A stretch of 64,000 bases of DNA. Origin: Bacteroidota bacterium. Its GTDB lineage: Bacteria; Bacteroidota; Bacteroidia; Chitinophagales; Chitinophagaceae. The stretch spans positions 62,001 through 126,000 of the forward strand of contig JABDAN010000001.1 of the NCBI GenBank assembly GCA_013289175.1, written 5' to 3'. Positions 29,284-39,261 of this stretch are shown here, one piece after another. A program made the position numbers and the translations under genes. The notes beneath the pieces are model-generated. The model did no database searches. It had not been told where the DNA came from and was given only the letters and a program-made list of their open reading frames with translations. Each line of letters opens with the position of its first letter. The first letter of the stretch is position 1.

Positions 29284-30774
29284 ATGTCAAAGAATCTCGA
29301 TAAGTATTTGTACGACCAGATGGACAAACAAGCCGGACTGGAGCATACATTTCACCGGACCAAAATCGTTGCCACGGTAGGACCTGCCTGCGACACCTAT
29401 GACAAACTGCTCTCGCTGGTAAAAGCCGGAGTCAATGTCTTCCGGTTAAATTTTTCCCATGGAAGCCATGAAGACAAATCAAAAATCATCGAGCACATTC
29501 GAAAGATCAATTCTACAGAGCCCTTCAATATAGCGATCCTGGGAGACCTCCAGGGTCCCAAACTCCGGGTGGGTGAAATAGAAGGAGGCAGCATACTGGT
29601 GAGCGAAGGGGAAGTGTTGACATTTACCAATACCAAACTGGTTGGAACCAAAGAACGCATTTATGTCTCCTATCCAAACCTGCATGAAGATGTCAAGGTG
29701 GGTAATATCATCATGATAGACGATGGTAAGCTGGAAGTGAAAGTGGTCAGCATTGAAAAGAACAACGATGTGAAAGTACAAGTAAAACTGGGGGGACTCA
29801 TTTCATCCAAAAAAGGGATCAACCTGCCGGATACGAAAATTTCCCTGCCCGCAATAACCGAAAAGGACGAGGCAGACCTGGCTTTCATTATCGAACAAAA
29901 GCTGGATTGGGTGGCTTTGTCATTTGTTCGGAAAGTAAATGATATTGTGGGATTGCGGGACAAATTGAACCAGAAAAAAAGTAAAACCAAAATCATTGCC
30001 AAGATCGAAATGCCCGAAGCACTGACCAATCTTCGGGAGATCATTCTGGAATCAGATGGAATCATGGTCGCCCGGGGAGACCTGGGTGTGGAGCTTCCCG
30101 TAGAACAGGTTCCCCTTATTCAAAAACAAATCATCCGCAAATCCATCCACCGCGCCAAACCGGTCATCGTAGCTACCCAGATGATGGAGAGCATGATTGA
30201 CAGAACCAAACCCAACCGCAGCGAGATCACCGACGTAGCCAATGCCGTATTGGAAGGTGCTGATGCAGTGATGCTGAGTGCTGAAACCGCGACCGGCAAC
30301 TATCCCACCTTGGTGGTGGAGACGATGCGGAAAATCATCATGGAAGTAGAAAGGACCGACTACCACTACAATCGGGAAGACGAACTGGAACCCCAACCCC
30401 ACTCACCTTCTTTTCTGAGCGACGCCATTTGTTACAATGCCTGTAAATTGGCAAAGGATACGCAGGCCAATGCACTCATCGGCATGACGGAAAGTGGCTA
30501 TACCGGATTTATGTTGTCCAGCTACCGACCGAAGTCGCCCCTGTTTATTTTCTCAAAAGAAAAAACGCTCATCAATCAGTTGAGTTTAAGTTGGGGAGTA
30601 CGGGCCTTTCACTATGCAGAGGAAGATAGCATGGATGAGATCGTTTCCGACCTCACGGAAATCCTCAAACAAAGAGGTTTCATAAAAAAAGGAGATGTGA
30701 TCATCAATACAGGCAGCATACCCGTGGATGAACATTTACCGACCAATCTCTTGAAAATTTCAAAAGTCATCTGA
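29284..30774 (+). CDS. pyk: Pyruvate kinase
   Basis: TKIVATVGPACDTYDKLLSLVKAGVNVFRLNFSHGSHE; MVARGDLGVELP; ADAVMLSAETATGNYP. Confidence 0.98.
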   Translation: MSKNLDKYLYDQMDKQAGLEHTFHRTKIVATVGPACDTYDKLLSLVKAGVNVFRLNFSHGSHEDKSKIIEHIRKINSTEPFNIAILGDLQGPKLRVGEIEGGSILVSEGEVLTFTNTKLVGTKERIYVSYPNLHEDVKVGNIIMIDDGKLEVKVVSIEKNNDVKVQVKLGGLISSKKGINLPDTKISLPAITEKDEADLAFIIEQKLDWVALSFVRKVNDIVGLRDKLNQKKSKTKIIAKIEMPEALTNLREIILESDGIMVARGDLGVELPVEQVPLIQKQIIRKSIHRAKPVIVATQMMESMIDRTKPNRSEITDVANAVLEGADAVMLSAETATGNYPTLVVETMRKIIMEVERTDYHYNREDELEPQPHSPSFLSDAICYNACKLAKDTQANALIGMTESGYTGFMLSSYRPKSPLFIFSKEKTLINQLSLSWGVRAFHYAEEDSMDEIVSDLTEILKQRGFIKKGDVIINTGSIPVDEHLPTNLLKISKVI

Positions 30775-30832
30775 GGTCCCAGTCGGAGTGAAACTAAGTA
30801 AAGGCAAGTCGCAATTTTTGAAGTCGATTTTC

Positions 30833-31561
30833 TTAGATTCTTGAAAGATGTGCGACCATTTGTTCAATCTCACCTCTATCGGCCATTACCAGGGATTGGT
30901 CTTCGGCCATAAAAGGCTGAATAAATTCCATCGACGTTTTTTTCAGGATGCGGGCTGAACTGTGAAACTGCGTGGCGCCGGTTTCTATTTTCAGGTCACG
31001 GATATTGTGCGCGCGAATCCCGGATCCCGGCATGATTTCTATACGGCCATCGGCCATTTTTATCAGGTCCCGGATCAGGGAGGCACCCATGATGGCCGTC
31101 GGCTGCTGACCGGAAGTGAGTATCCTTTCACATCCTATCTCGATAATATCTTCCAGGGCCTCAAATGGATTGCGCGTCCAGTCAAAGGCCCGGTGAAAAC
31201 AAACCCCCATGGGATAAGCCCTTTCCACCAGTCTGGATGCGTGTAATTTATCGATCCGGCCATCGGGTTGCAGCATGCCAAAGACAACACCTTCGCATCC
31301 GGCAGACTTGCAGGAATCCACTTCCTGCAACATGACCTGGAATTCTTCGTCTGAAAATAAAAAATCTCCTCCCCTTATCCGTATAATGGGATAGAGCGTC
31401 AGTTCGATTTTTTTCCGAACGGTCTTGATCAATCCGATGCCTGGGGTTGTTCCACCTGCCCCCGGGTCGGCGCAGAGTTCAATCCTGTCGCCCCCAGCAG
31501 CCGAGGCGTTCATGACCGATTCAAGATTATAACAGCAGATTTCAAGAATATTTTTTTCCAT
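30833..31561 (-). CDS. cutC: CutC family protein
   Basis: LEICCYNLESVMNASAAGGDRIELCADPGAGGTTPGIGLI; CFHRAFDWTRNPFEALEDIIEIGCERILTSGQ. Confidence 0.95.
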   Translation of the reverse strand: MEKNILEICCYNLESVMNASAAGGDRIELCADPGAGGTTPGIGLIKTVRKKIELTLYPIIRIRGGDFLFSDEEFQVMLQEVDSCKSAGCEGVVFGMLQPDGRIDKLHASRLVERAYPMGVCFHRAFDWTRNPFEALEDIIEIGCERILTSGQQPTAIMGASLIRDLIKMADGRIEIMPGSGIRAHNIRDLKIETGATQFHSSARILKKTSMEFIQPFMAEDQSLVMADRGEIEQMVAHLSRI

Positions 31562-32577
31562 CAGCTAAACCAGCTTTCAGATTGATAAATTTTATCTTCT
31601 GTATTGGAATGAACCGCATAAGTGAACCCTTTCTGAATGCAAAATGCACCGTAACGGCCATCTTTTCTCATCGCCAGAAATCCTACCTGCAGGTCCATGG
31701 CTTTCTTCGGATCCCTTTTCACAATTCTTTCCACTGCTCTGCGACAGGCTTCGCGGGGTTCAAATCCCTGGCGCATAAATTCCACCACCAGGTGTGATCC
31801 GACAATGCGGATGACTTCTTCGCCTACACCGGTGGAAGTAGCCGATCCGATTTCATTGTCCACAAAAAGACCGGCGCCAATAATGGGTGAATCACCTACC
31901 CTGCCGTGCATTTTAAAAGCCATCCCGCTGGTGGTACAGGCGCCGCACAAATCTCCCCGGCTGTCCATGGCCAGCATCCCGATGGTATCGTGGTTGAAGG
32001 GTCCTCCGGGTGCCATCTGGTTTTCCGCAAAGCTGTATTTTTTGTTTTCTATATTGATGACCGGCTCGTATTTTGAATTTTTCAGCCATTCCCGCCAGAT
32101 TTTTTCGCTTTCGGGCGTCAGCAGGTTTTCTTTTTTAAATCCATTGGCCAGGGCAAATTCCAGGGCGCCTTCTCCAGTCAGGACCACATGCGGTGTTTTT
32201 TCCATCACCATTCTGGCCACCGAAATGGGATGGACAATAAACTCAAGGCACATCACCGAACCGCAGTTGCTCTTTTCATCCATAATACAGGCGTCTAGTG
32301 TCACATGCCCGTCGCGGTCAGGCAAACCGCCATAACCCACTGAATGATTGTTGGGATCTGCCTCTGGAACCATGACCCCAGCTTCCACCGCGTCCAGGGC
32401 TCGCCCGTTTTTACCCAGGATTTCCCAGGCCGCCTGGTTTGCTGCTTTGCCAAAATCCCAGGTTGAAATCACCAGGGGACTACCAGCCTGTGGAAGAATT
32501 TTGGCGGGGCTTGTCCGGAGAAACAATCCCGAAGATGCAAGCAGGGATGATCCCAGGAATTTTCTTCTGTTGAACAT
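31561..32577 (-). CDS. N4-(beta-N-acetylglucosaminyl)-L-asparaginase (Ntn-hydrolase), Tat-type signal
   Basis: MFNRRKFLGSSLLASSG; YGGLPDRDGHVTLDACIMDEKSNCGSV; HDTIGMLAMDSRGDLCGACTTSGMAFKMHGRVGDSPIIGAGLF (autocleavage HDTIGM). Confidence 0.93.
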   Translation of the reverse strand: MFNRRKFLGSSLLASSGLFLRTSPAKILPQAGSPLVISTWDFGKAANQAAWEILGKNGRALDAVEAGVMVPEADPNNHSVGYGGLPDRDGHVTLDACIMDEKSNCGSVMCLEFIVHPISVARMVMEKTPHVVLTGEGALEFALANGFKKENLLTPESEKIWREWLKNSKYEPVINIENKKYSFAENQMAPGGPFNHDTIGMLAMDSRGDLCGACTTSGMAFKMHGRVGDSPIIGAGLFVDNEIGSATSTGVGEEVIRIVGSHLVVEFMRQGFEPREACRRAVERIVKRDPKKAMDLQVGFLAMRKDGRYGAFCIQKGFTYAVHSNTEDKIYQSESWFS

Positions 32578-32639
32578 CTCGTTTAGTTTATAACTCAAGT
32601 TAGGTTAATTACTTTCATACTCTCATCTGAAACGATTGT

Positions 32640-34541
32640 ATGAAATCAGTTTTACTTTTTCTAGCAGTTTTTTACACCTTATACGGGACAGCTCAATCTG
32701 TAAACCGGGACAGTGTCTGGTTTCGTGAAAATTATTATAAGATAGAGAAAACCGTTCCCATGCGCGATGGCATCAAGCTTTTTACTTCCGTTTACGCCCC
32801 GAAGGACAGCACCGAAAAACATCCAGTGCTTTTGCAAAGAACGCCCTACAGTTGTAAACCCTATGGACTCAATGAATACTCCCCGCTTTACGACACTTAT
32901 CTGATGGACTATCTAAAAGAAGGGTATATTGTTGTTTTGCAGGATGTAAGGGGCCGGTGGATGAGTGAAGGGAAATTTGTAGATGTTCGCCCATATATTA
33001 AAAATAAGAAACCCACAGATATTGATGAGTCCACGGATGCCTATGATGGGATAGACTGGCTGGTAAAAAACATACCGGGAAACAATGGCAAAGTGGGCAT
33101 TTTGGGTACCTCCTATCCCGGTTTTTATGCTGGTATGGCGGCGGCTTCGGGACATCCGGCACTAAAAGCGGTGAGTCCCCAGGCGCCGGTAACAGACTGG
33201 TTCATCGGAGATGACTTTCATCACAATGGAGCATTTTTTTACATGGACGGATTTGATTTCTATGTATCGGGCGGATTTGGAAGACCCCATCTTCGTCCGC
33301 TGAACAACGAAACGCCCATGCCCGATCCTTATAACAGCAAGGATAACTTTCAATTTTACCTCAGCCAGGGCGCCGACAAGCATTTATTAAAATTTACCGG
33401 CGACAGCATTGCTTTCTTTCGGGAATTGTATGACCATCCAAACTATGACAGCTGGTGGAAGGCGAGAAATGCACGGGTTGCTCAATACGATATTAAACCA
33501 GCGATCCTGGTAGTCGGCGGTCTTTTCGATGCCGAAGATTGTTTCGGTGCCTGGAATCTTTATAAGGCCATCAGAAAACAAAGCGAACCAACCAACGCGA
33601 GGCTGGTGATGGGACCTTGGTATCATGGTCAGTGGGGAAGTTTGGATGGAACACATCTTGGCAATATCGACTTTGGCGCCAATACCGTTTTATATTATCA
33701 GCAGGAAATTGAGGTTCCTTTTTTTAACTATTATTTGAAAGGAGAAAAGGATCCGGCCATCTCGCGGGCCACCATATTTTTTACCGGCGAAAATAAGTGG
33801 CGGCACTTTGATTCATGGCCTCCTATGGAAGCGAAGGATGAAAAAATTTATTTGCGCGAAGGAGCGGCGCTTTCGACCGCGGTATCGCAAAAAGATTCTT
33901 CCTATGATGAATACACCAGCGATCCTTCTCATCCAGTCCCCTATACCCAGGAAATTCATTTCAACCGGACCCGAGACTACATGACCGATGACCAGCGGTT
34001 TGCCAGTCGCCGGCCCGATGTATTAACTTATCAAAGTCCGGTGCTGGAAGGAGATTTTACCGTTGGAGGGCCTGTCACGGCCATGTTGCTAACAAGCATC
34101 AGCACAACGGATGCAGATTTTGTCGTCAAACTGATTGATGTTTATCCTGATAGTGGTTCCTATAACCGGGTAGATATTTACGCAGTGAACGATCCGGTGA
34201 AAAAATATCCCATGGGCGGATATCAAATGCTGGTGCGTGGCGATATATTTCGCGGCAAATTCAGGCATAGTTTTGAAAAACCTGAACCCTTCGAACCCGG
34301 CAAGATGGACACGGTCCGCTTCTCGATGCCCGATGTGGCCCATACCTTTCGCAAGGGTCACCGGGTCATGATTCAGATTCAGAGCAGTTGGTTCCCACTT
34401 TCGGACAGAAACCCTCAAAAATTCATCAATATTTACACCTGCGACGATGCAGATTTTCAAAAATCTGCCATTCGCCTCTATCACGATCGACAAAATGCTT
34501 CGGCCATAATCGTGTCAGTGATATCGGGCAAAATACAGTAA
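32640..34541 (+). CDS. CocE/NonD family hydrolase (X-Pro dipeptidyl-peptidase S15 family)
   Basis: VPMRDGIKLFTSVYAPKDSTEKHPVLLQRTPYS; GILGTSYPGFYAGMAAASGHPALKAVSPQAPVTDW. Confidence 0.93.
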   Translation: MKSVLLFLAVFYTLYGTAQSVNRDSVWFRENYYKIEKTVPMRDGIKLFTSVYAPKDSTEKHPVLLQRTPYSCKPYGLNEYSPLYDTYLMDYLKEGYIVVLQDVRGRWMSEGKFVDVRPYIKNKKPTDIDESTDAYDGIDWLVKNIPGNNGKVGILGTSYPGFYAGMAAASGHPALKAVSPQAPVTDWFIGDDFHHNGAFFYMDGFDFYVSGGFGRPHLRPLNNETPMPDPYNSKDNFQFYLSQGADKHLLKFTGDSIAFFRELYDHPNYDSWWKARNARVAQYDIKPAILVVGGLFDAEDCFGAWNLYKAIRKQSEPTNARLVMGPWYHGQWGSLDGTHLGNIDFGANTVLYYQQEIEVPFFNYYLKGEKDPAISRATIFFTGENKWRHFDSWPPMEAKDEKIYLREGAALSTAVSQKDSSYDEYTSDPSHPVPYTQEIHFNRTRDYMTDDQRFASRRPDVLTYQSPVLEGDFTVGGPVTAMLLTSISTTDADFVVKLIDVYPDSGSYNRVDIYAVNDPVKKYPMGGYQMLVRGDIFRGKFRHSFEKPEPFEPGKMDTVRFSMPDVAHTFRKGHRVMIQIQSSWFPLSDRNPQKFINIYTCDDADFQKSAIRLYHDRQNASAIIVSVISGKIQ

Positions 34542-34629
34542 AATAAAAGCCCTTACATTTCAGAATGCGGGAACGGATTATTAATTTAGAGCGGCATTGG
34601 TCCGACTTTCAGGTTGTAATTTTTTTCGC

Positions 34630-35316
34630 ATGGATTCTAATAGCAAACAATCGCCCACGCTCGAACTTTGGCTTCGAGATATTCAAGCCTATATTTATAA
34701 ATTGACTGGCGGCTTTATGAAAAATGCGCGCTTTGAATTCAACCGGTCAAATTACAGTTACAAGAGAAAAAATAAAACCAGTCAGGACGAACTTTCCATT
34801 GTTTTTATCAGCCATTTCCCGATCAGCTATCGGGTTGATTTCCAACTTGAAATCTGGCATTCAGCGATACGGGAAATCAAGGAATCCTTTATGAGTGAGA
34901 TTCTAAACAAAGAATCCAATCTTTGCAGCATCATCTTGTATAAGAAGGATTTTCCAGGAATAGATGCGGACTCGACGGAAATCAGGGACCATTCCATTTA
35001 CAATTACCGGGACTTATTTATGGTCGGCGACTGGCTAGCCCAAACGCTTCAATATGAACTGGTACCTTTTTGTGATCAGATGAGTTCCATCGCTCATATG
35101 GATCAATTTTTCACAGCCCATCCGGACTGGTCGCTGAATACACGAAGCGGAGGAAATATTTGTACCGATCTGATCGTTGGAAAACTAAATAAGAAAAGAG
35201 ACCTCCACCAACGCTACCAACAACTCATGGAAGGTCTTCGCCAAAAAATAGAAAGCAGGCAAATAGATCCCGAGAGCCGCCAGCTCCTGACTTTGTGTTA
35301 CGAGTCCCTGCAGTAA
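34630..35316 (+). CDS. Conserved hypothetical protein
   Basis: Long ATG ORF, no recognised motif. Confidence 0.6.
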   Translation: MDSNSKQSPTLELWLRDIQAYIYKLTGGFMKNARFEFNRSNYSYKRKNKTSQDELSIVFISHFPISYRVDFQLEIWHSAIREIKESFMSEILNKESNLCSIILYKKDFPGIDADSTEIRDHSIYNYRDLFMVGDWLAQTLQYELVPFCDQMSSIAHMDQFFTAHPDWSLNTRSGGNICTDLIVGKLNKKRDLHQRYQQLMEGLRQKIESRQIDPESRQLLTLCYESLQ

Positions 35317-35468
35317 GACTTTCCATCATCCCGAACCCGTCTGTTTTTTAAATTCGGGAATATATTTCCATTTTTTTAAAAATTCAAATTCCTTTGGCTT
35401 CGCAGCTTTATGCTTTGCGATTAAAAGAACCTATTTTCGCAGATCAATAGAAATAAACTGATTGCACA

Positions 35469-37373
35469 ATGAAAATGGTTGACTCTTTTGAAAAAATTCC
35501 CCTGGCTATTTTTCCCAATGCTCAGGATGGGTCTGTGTTCGTTGCAAAAAAAATAGCCGAACTCATTGGCCAAAAAGAAAAAAATAAGGACCGCTGCGTG
35601 CTGGGTCTTTCCACGGGTAAGTCGCCCCTGAAACTCTACGGCGAACTGATCAGGATGCACCGGGAAGAAGGCCTCAGCTTTCGCAATGTCATCGCTTTCA
35701 ACCTCGATGAATATTACCCGATTACCCGAGATGCGGCCCAGAGTTATTATCGTTTCATGAAAGAAAATTTCTTTGATCACATCGACATTGATCCGAGAAA
35801 CTGCCATATCCCCAACGGCGAGTTGCCCAAGGAATCGATGAAAGCATTTTGCAGCGCTTATGAACAATCCATTACCGATGCAGGAGGTATTGACCTGCAG
35901 ATTCTGGGGATCGGATCCAATGGCCACATTGGTTTTAACGAACCTGGGTCCAGCCGGTTTTCCAAAACAAGAGTAACCCCTTTGGAAATATCCACCCGCC
36001 TTTCCAATGCGGGGGATTTTGAAAGCGTTACCCAGGTTCCCCGGCTATCGGTGACCATGGGCATCAGCACCATTTTGAAAAGCAGGCAGATCATCTTGAT
36101 GGCCTGGGGAAGTAACAAAGCGGTTGCCGTGCAAAAATCCCTGGAAGGAAATGTTACCGAAGAAATGCCGGCTTCCATTCTGCAGGAACATGAAAACACT
36201 TTATTTGTTACAGACGAAGCAGCTGCTGCCGATCTGATCCGTTTCAAAGCTCCCTGGCTGACAGGAGACTGCGACTGGAATTCAGATATCCTGCGAAAAG
36301 CCGTGGTGGGTACCGCGCTCAAATTGGGAAAACCCATTTTAAGTTTAACGGACAAAGATTATAATGACCATGGATTGAGTGATCTGCTCGCCGTCAAAGG
36401 AGATGCCTACGAAATAAACCTGGAAGTATTTTACATGTTGCGCGACAGCATTACGGGTTGGCCGGGTGGAAAGAACAAACCCCTGCCCAATGCTCCGGAA
36501 AGAATGGTTCCCTATCCAAAGAGATGTCTCATTTTTTCTCCGCATCCTGATGACGATATTATCTCCATGGGTGGAACTTTTATGCGCCTGCACGATCAAG
36601 GTCATGAAGTTCATGTCGGATATCAGACTTCGGGAAATATTGCAGTGACCGATGAATTCGTGACCCGCTTTATAGATTTTGCTGTCGGCTTTGAGGCGAT
36701 GTTTGGAATCGATCACCAGCGGTCTTCGCAGATACTGGCCGACGCCAAGAAATATCTGAAAGGGAAGAAAAATTCCGGCGTGGATTCACCGGAAATCAGA
36801 AATATCAAAGGACTGATCCGGCGCAGTGAAGCCAGCGCTACTTGCCGGTACGTGGGTATACCGGACACAGGAATTCATTTTATGAATCTTCCGTTTTATG
36901 AGACCGGAACGATTGAAAAAAAACCCATGAGTGAAGCCGATGTCGTCATTACCATTGATCTCTTGCAAAAAATTAAACCCCATCAGGTTTATTGTGCCGG
37001 CGATCTGGCCGATCCCCATGGAACGCACAAAGTATGTCTGGACGTGGTCTTTGAATCCCTGAGACGCCTGAAAAATGCCGGGGAATCCTGGGTAAAGGAT
37101 TGCTGGGTTTGGTTATATAAGGGTGCCTGGCAAGAATGGGACGTCAGCGAAATTGAAATGGCCATCCCCATGAGTCCAGATCAGGTCCTAAAGAAACGAT
37201 TCGGCATCTTCATCCACCAGTCACAAAAAGATATGGTACCCTTTCAGGGTTCGGACAGCCGGGAATTCTGGCAAAGGGCCGAGGACCGCAATGCCAATAC
37301 CGCCGACCTATATGCTCAATTGGGCTTGACCAAATACGCGGCGATGGAGGCTTTCAAACGCTGGCACTTTTAA
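35469..37373 (+). CDS. nagB: Glucosamine-6-phosphate deaminase fused to LmbE/PIG-L-type N-deacetylase domain
   Basis: NagB part: VLGLSTGKSPLKLYGEL, FNLDEYYPI, LGIGSNGHIGFNEPGS; PIG-L part: LIFSPHPDDDIISMGGTFMRLHDQGHEVHV, PDTGIHFMNLPFYE, DPHGTHKVCLDVV. Confidence 0.95.
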   Translation: MKMVDSFEKIPLAIFPNAQDGSVFVAKKIAELIGQKEKNKDRCVLGLSTGKSPLKLYGELIRMHREEGLSFRNVIAFNLDEYYPITRDAAQSYYRFMKENFFDHIDIDPRNCHIPNGELPKESMKAFCSAYEQSITDAGGIDLQILGIGSNGHIGFNEPGSSRFSKTRVTPLEISTRLSNAGDFESVTQVPRLSVTMGISTILKSRQIILMAWGSNKAVAVQKSLEGNVTEEMPASILQEHENTLFVTDEAAAADLIRFKAPWLTGDCDWNSDILRKAVVGTALKLGKPILSLTDKDYNDHGLSDLLAVKGDAYEINLEVFYMLRDSITGWPGGKNKPLPNAPERMVPYPKRCLIFSPHPDDDIISMGGTFMRLHDQGHEVHVGYQTSGNIAVTDEFVTRFIDFAVGFEAMFGIDHQRSSQILADAKKYLKGKKNSGVDSPEIRNIKGLIRRSEASATCRYVGIPDTGIHFMNLPFYETGTIEKKPMSEADVVITIDLLQKIKPHQVYCAGDLADPHGTHKVCLDVVFESLRRLKNAGESWVKDCWVWLYKGAWQEWDVSEIEMAIPMSPDQVLKKRFGIFIHQSQKDMVPFQGSDSREFWQRAEDRNANTADLYAQLGLTKYAAMEAFKRWHF

Positions 37374-37426
37374 AAAATAACCGGTAGCAAAAGTCCGGGG
37401 TGGTCCTTTAAAATCCACCGAATCAC

Positions 37427-37440
37427 TTGATTAAAATCAA
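37427..37440. promoter_or_regulatory. FNR/CRP-type palindrome TTGATTAAAATCAA
   Basis: Perfect match to TTGAT-N4-ATCAA, 24 nt before predicted start of the PAP2_C gene. Confidence 0.35.
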
Positions 37441-37464
37441 CTTATTTATTAAAAATATTCCTAA

Positions 37465-38184
37465 TTGCAGCCTGAAAAACTGAAAAGCGTTAAAATTTCC
37501 GAATCGTCAACGACCGGGAAAAATGGCTCAGTCACCCGGTCCGAGGCCTCCGGGCTGGGCTGGTCCGAAGCATGGAAAAATCCCGTCTTTAGATGGAAGC
37601 TCCTGACTGGAATGATCCTATTTATCGCGATTCTGAGCGCCTTACCCTTCTTTTTTCTAGCCATTGAAGCAAGAAATGGCAGGGTTTTGACGGACTTTGT
37701 ATTGGAACTGATTCCGCCCAGGAATACCTCGGTGGCGGTGTTCTTCCTGATCTGGTCTTCGTGTTTGCTGTTGATTATCAGAATCTTCCGAGATCCCCAT
37801 ATGTTATTGGTTACCCTTTGGTCTTATAACGGGGTTACCTTGCTGAGAATGGCCTGTATTGGCTTGATTTCGCTGAATCCGCCGGTAGGACTCATCCCCC
37901 TGGCCGACCCGATTACCAACCTATTTTACGGGGCGCATTATATTACCCACGACCTGTTTTTTTCCGGACATACTACAACTGTTTTTCTGGTTTTTTTGTG
38001 CCTTAAAAAGAAATCTGATCGCGTTTATGCGCTTTTTGCCACGATCCTGCTGGCCATTCTGCTGCTCGTTCAACATGTGCATTATACGATTGACGTATTG
38101 GCAGCTCCGTTATTTACTTATATTGTATACCGGTTTGCAGTAATATTTTCAAAAATGGAAAAACCCGATTCGTTAACCGTCTAA
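37465..38184 (+). CDS. PAP2_C / sphingomyelin synthase-like membrane protein
   Basis: Multiple TM helices; HDLFFSGHTTTVFLVFLCL and QHVHYTIDVLAAPLFTYIVYRF match the SMS D3/D4-type motifs (catalytic H...H/D). TTG start preceded directly by TAA; exact start uncertain. Confidence 0.75.
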   Translation: MQPEKLKSVKISESSTTGKNGSVTRSEASGLGWSEAWKNPVFRWKLLTGMILFIAILSALPFFFLAIEARNGRVLTDFVLELIPPRNTSVAVFFLIWSSCLLLIIRIFRDPHMLLVTLWSYNGVTLLRMACIGLISLNPPVGLIPLADPITNLFYGAHYITHDLFFSGHTTTVFLVFLCLKKKSDRVYALFATILLAILLLVQHVHYTIDVLAAPLFTYIVYRFAVIFSKMEKPDSLTV

Positions 38185-38418
38185 GGGTTTTCGGAGAACT
38201 TTTTTTCAGATACCAACGGGCTGATTTAAACGTTTAATTTATCCCGGTAATTAACAATTGGGGAAATAAGAATGGAAGAAGGGCTGGTTAATAGCACTTT
38301 ATTCATTAATTTTGCGGATAATAAAATTCATAATTATTTTTAAGTTAATTTCATCCTGTCCAAGTCTGGGTTTTAATCAGGCAATATCCCCTGCTAAAGA
38401 CTTAAATGCTACCATGAT

Positions 38419-39234
38419 ATGAAAAAATTAGTATGCCCTGAATTCATTCTAGGTGATAAGGTAACCCCGGAACAAGCAACCTTTTTCCATAAAAACGGGG
38501 TGATCTTATTTCGCAATGTTCTCAAGCCCGAAACAGTTGCCTTTTTCATACAGGAATTAAACCGCATTGAAAAACAATTACTTGATGAAGGCGTAGATAA
38601 AATCAACGGCGTCCCCCTCAAATTTGGCAAGGACCACAACGGCCAGACCATCATACAGCGTTTGTGCTTTTTATCCAATTATAGTACGACTTTTCATGAA
38701 TTTCTAAAAGATCCACGGTTGGTGGCACTCCTGGAACTTTTGGCTCCCTACGAAGGTAGGATCGCCGAAAATGAAAAGGACGGACTGATCCTCAATCACT
38801 ATGTCCGGACTCCAGAAAGTAAGTTTTCTCAGATGGGATGGCATACCGATAGCCCCAGAGATTTATTTTTAGGCCAAAAGATCATGCCCATGCTGAATGT
38901 AGGCATTCATCTGGACCATGTCCCTTTTGAAGCGGGTGGATTGCGTGTTCTTCCCGGCACTCATACACAAGGTGTTCTGCGTTTACTTTTCAAGAAAAAA
39001 TACTTCATAGACAACAACCCCGATGCCCGTGAAATCGGGTTTGATATCAATCCAGGAGATCTTACCGTGCATGACGGCCGCATCTGGCACCGGGCGCAGC
39101 AGTCACCATATGTAGGTGAAGCCAGCCGCCGACGTGTTATGTATGTGCCCATCATTACCGGCAAATACATGCCCAAAGACGAAAACAGCAAGACGCCTTT
39201 TTACCACCGTTTCGCTTCCAAAGTACAGAACTGA
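38419..39234 (+). CDS. Phytanoyl-CoA dioxygenase family (Fe(II)/2-oxoglutarate) protein
   Basis: FHKNGVILFRNVLKPETVAFFI; MGWHTDSPRDL (HxD); LRVLPGTHTQG; LTVHDGRIWHRAQQSP. Confidence 0.85.
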   Translation: MKKLVCPEFILGDKVTPEQATFFHKNGVILFRNVLKPETVAFFIQELNRIEKQLLDEGVDKINGVPLKFGKDHNGQTIIQRLCFLSNYSTTFHEFLKDPRLVALLELLAPYEGRIAENEKDGLILNHYVRTPESKFSQMGWHTDSPRDLFLGQKIMPMLNVGIHLDHVPFEAGGLRVLPGTHTQGVLRLLFKKKYFIDNNPDAREIGFDINPGDLTVHDGRIWHRAQQSPYVGEASRRRVMYVPIITGKYMPKDENSKTPFYHRFASKVQN

Positions 39235-39261
39235 GGATTTCAGAATCTTAAATGAATTATA

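Noticed and set aside
31697-32335. 212 aa plus-strand ORF
   Set aside because: Fully antisense to the clearly coding glycosylasparaginase; low-complexity Ser/Pro composition typical of shadow ORFs.
35858-36355. 165 aa minus-strand ORF
   Set aside because: Antisense to the NagB domain.
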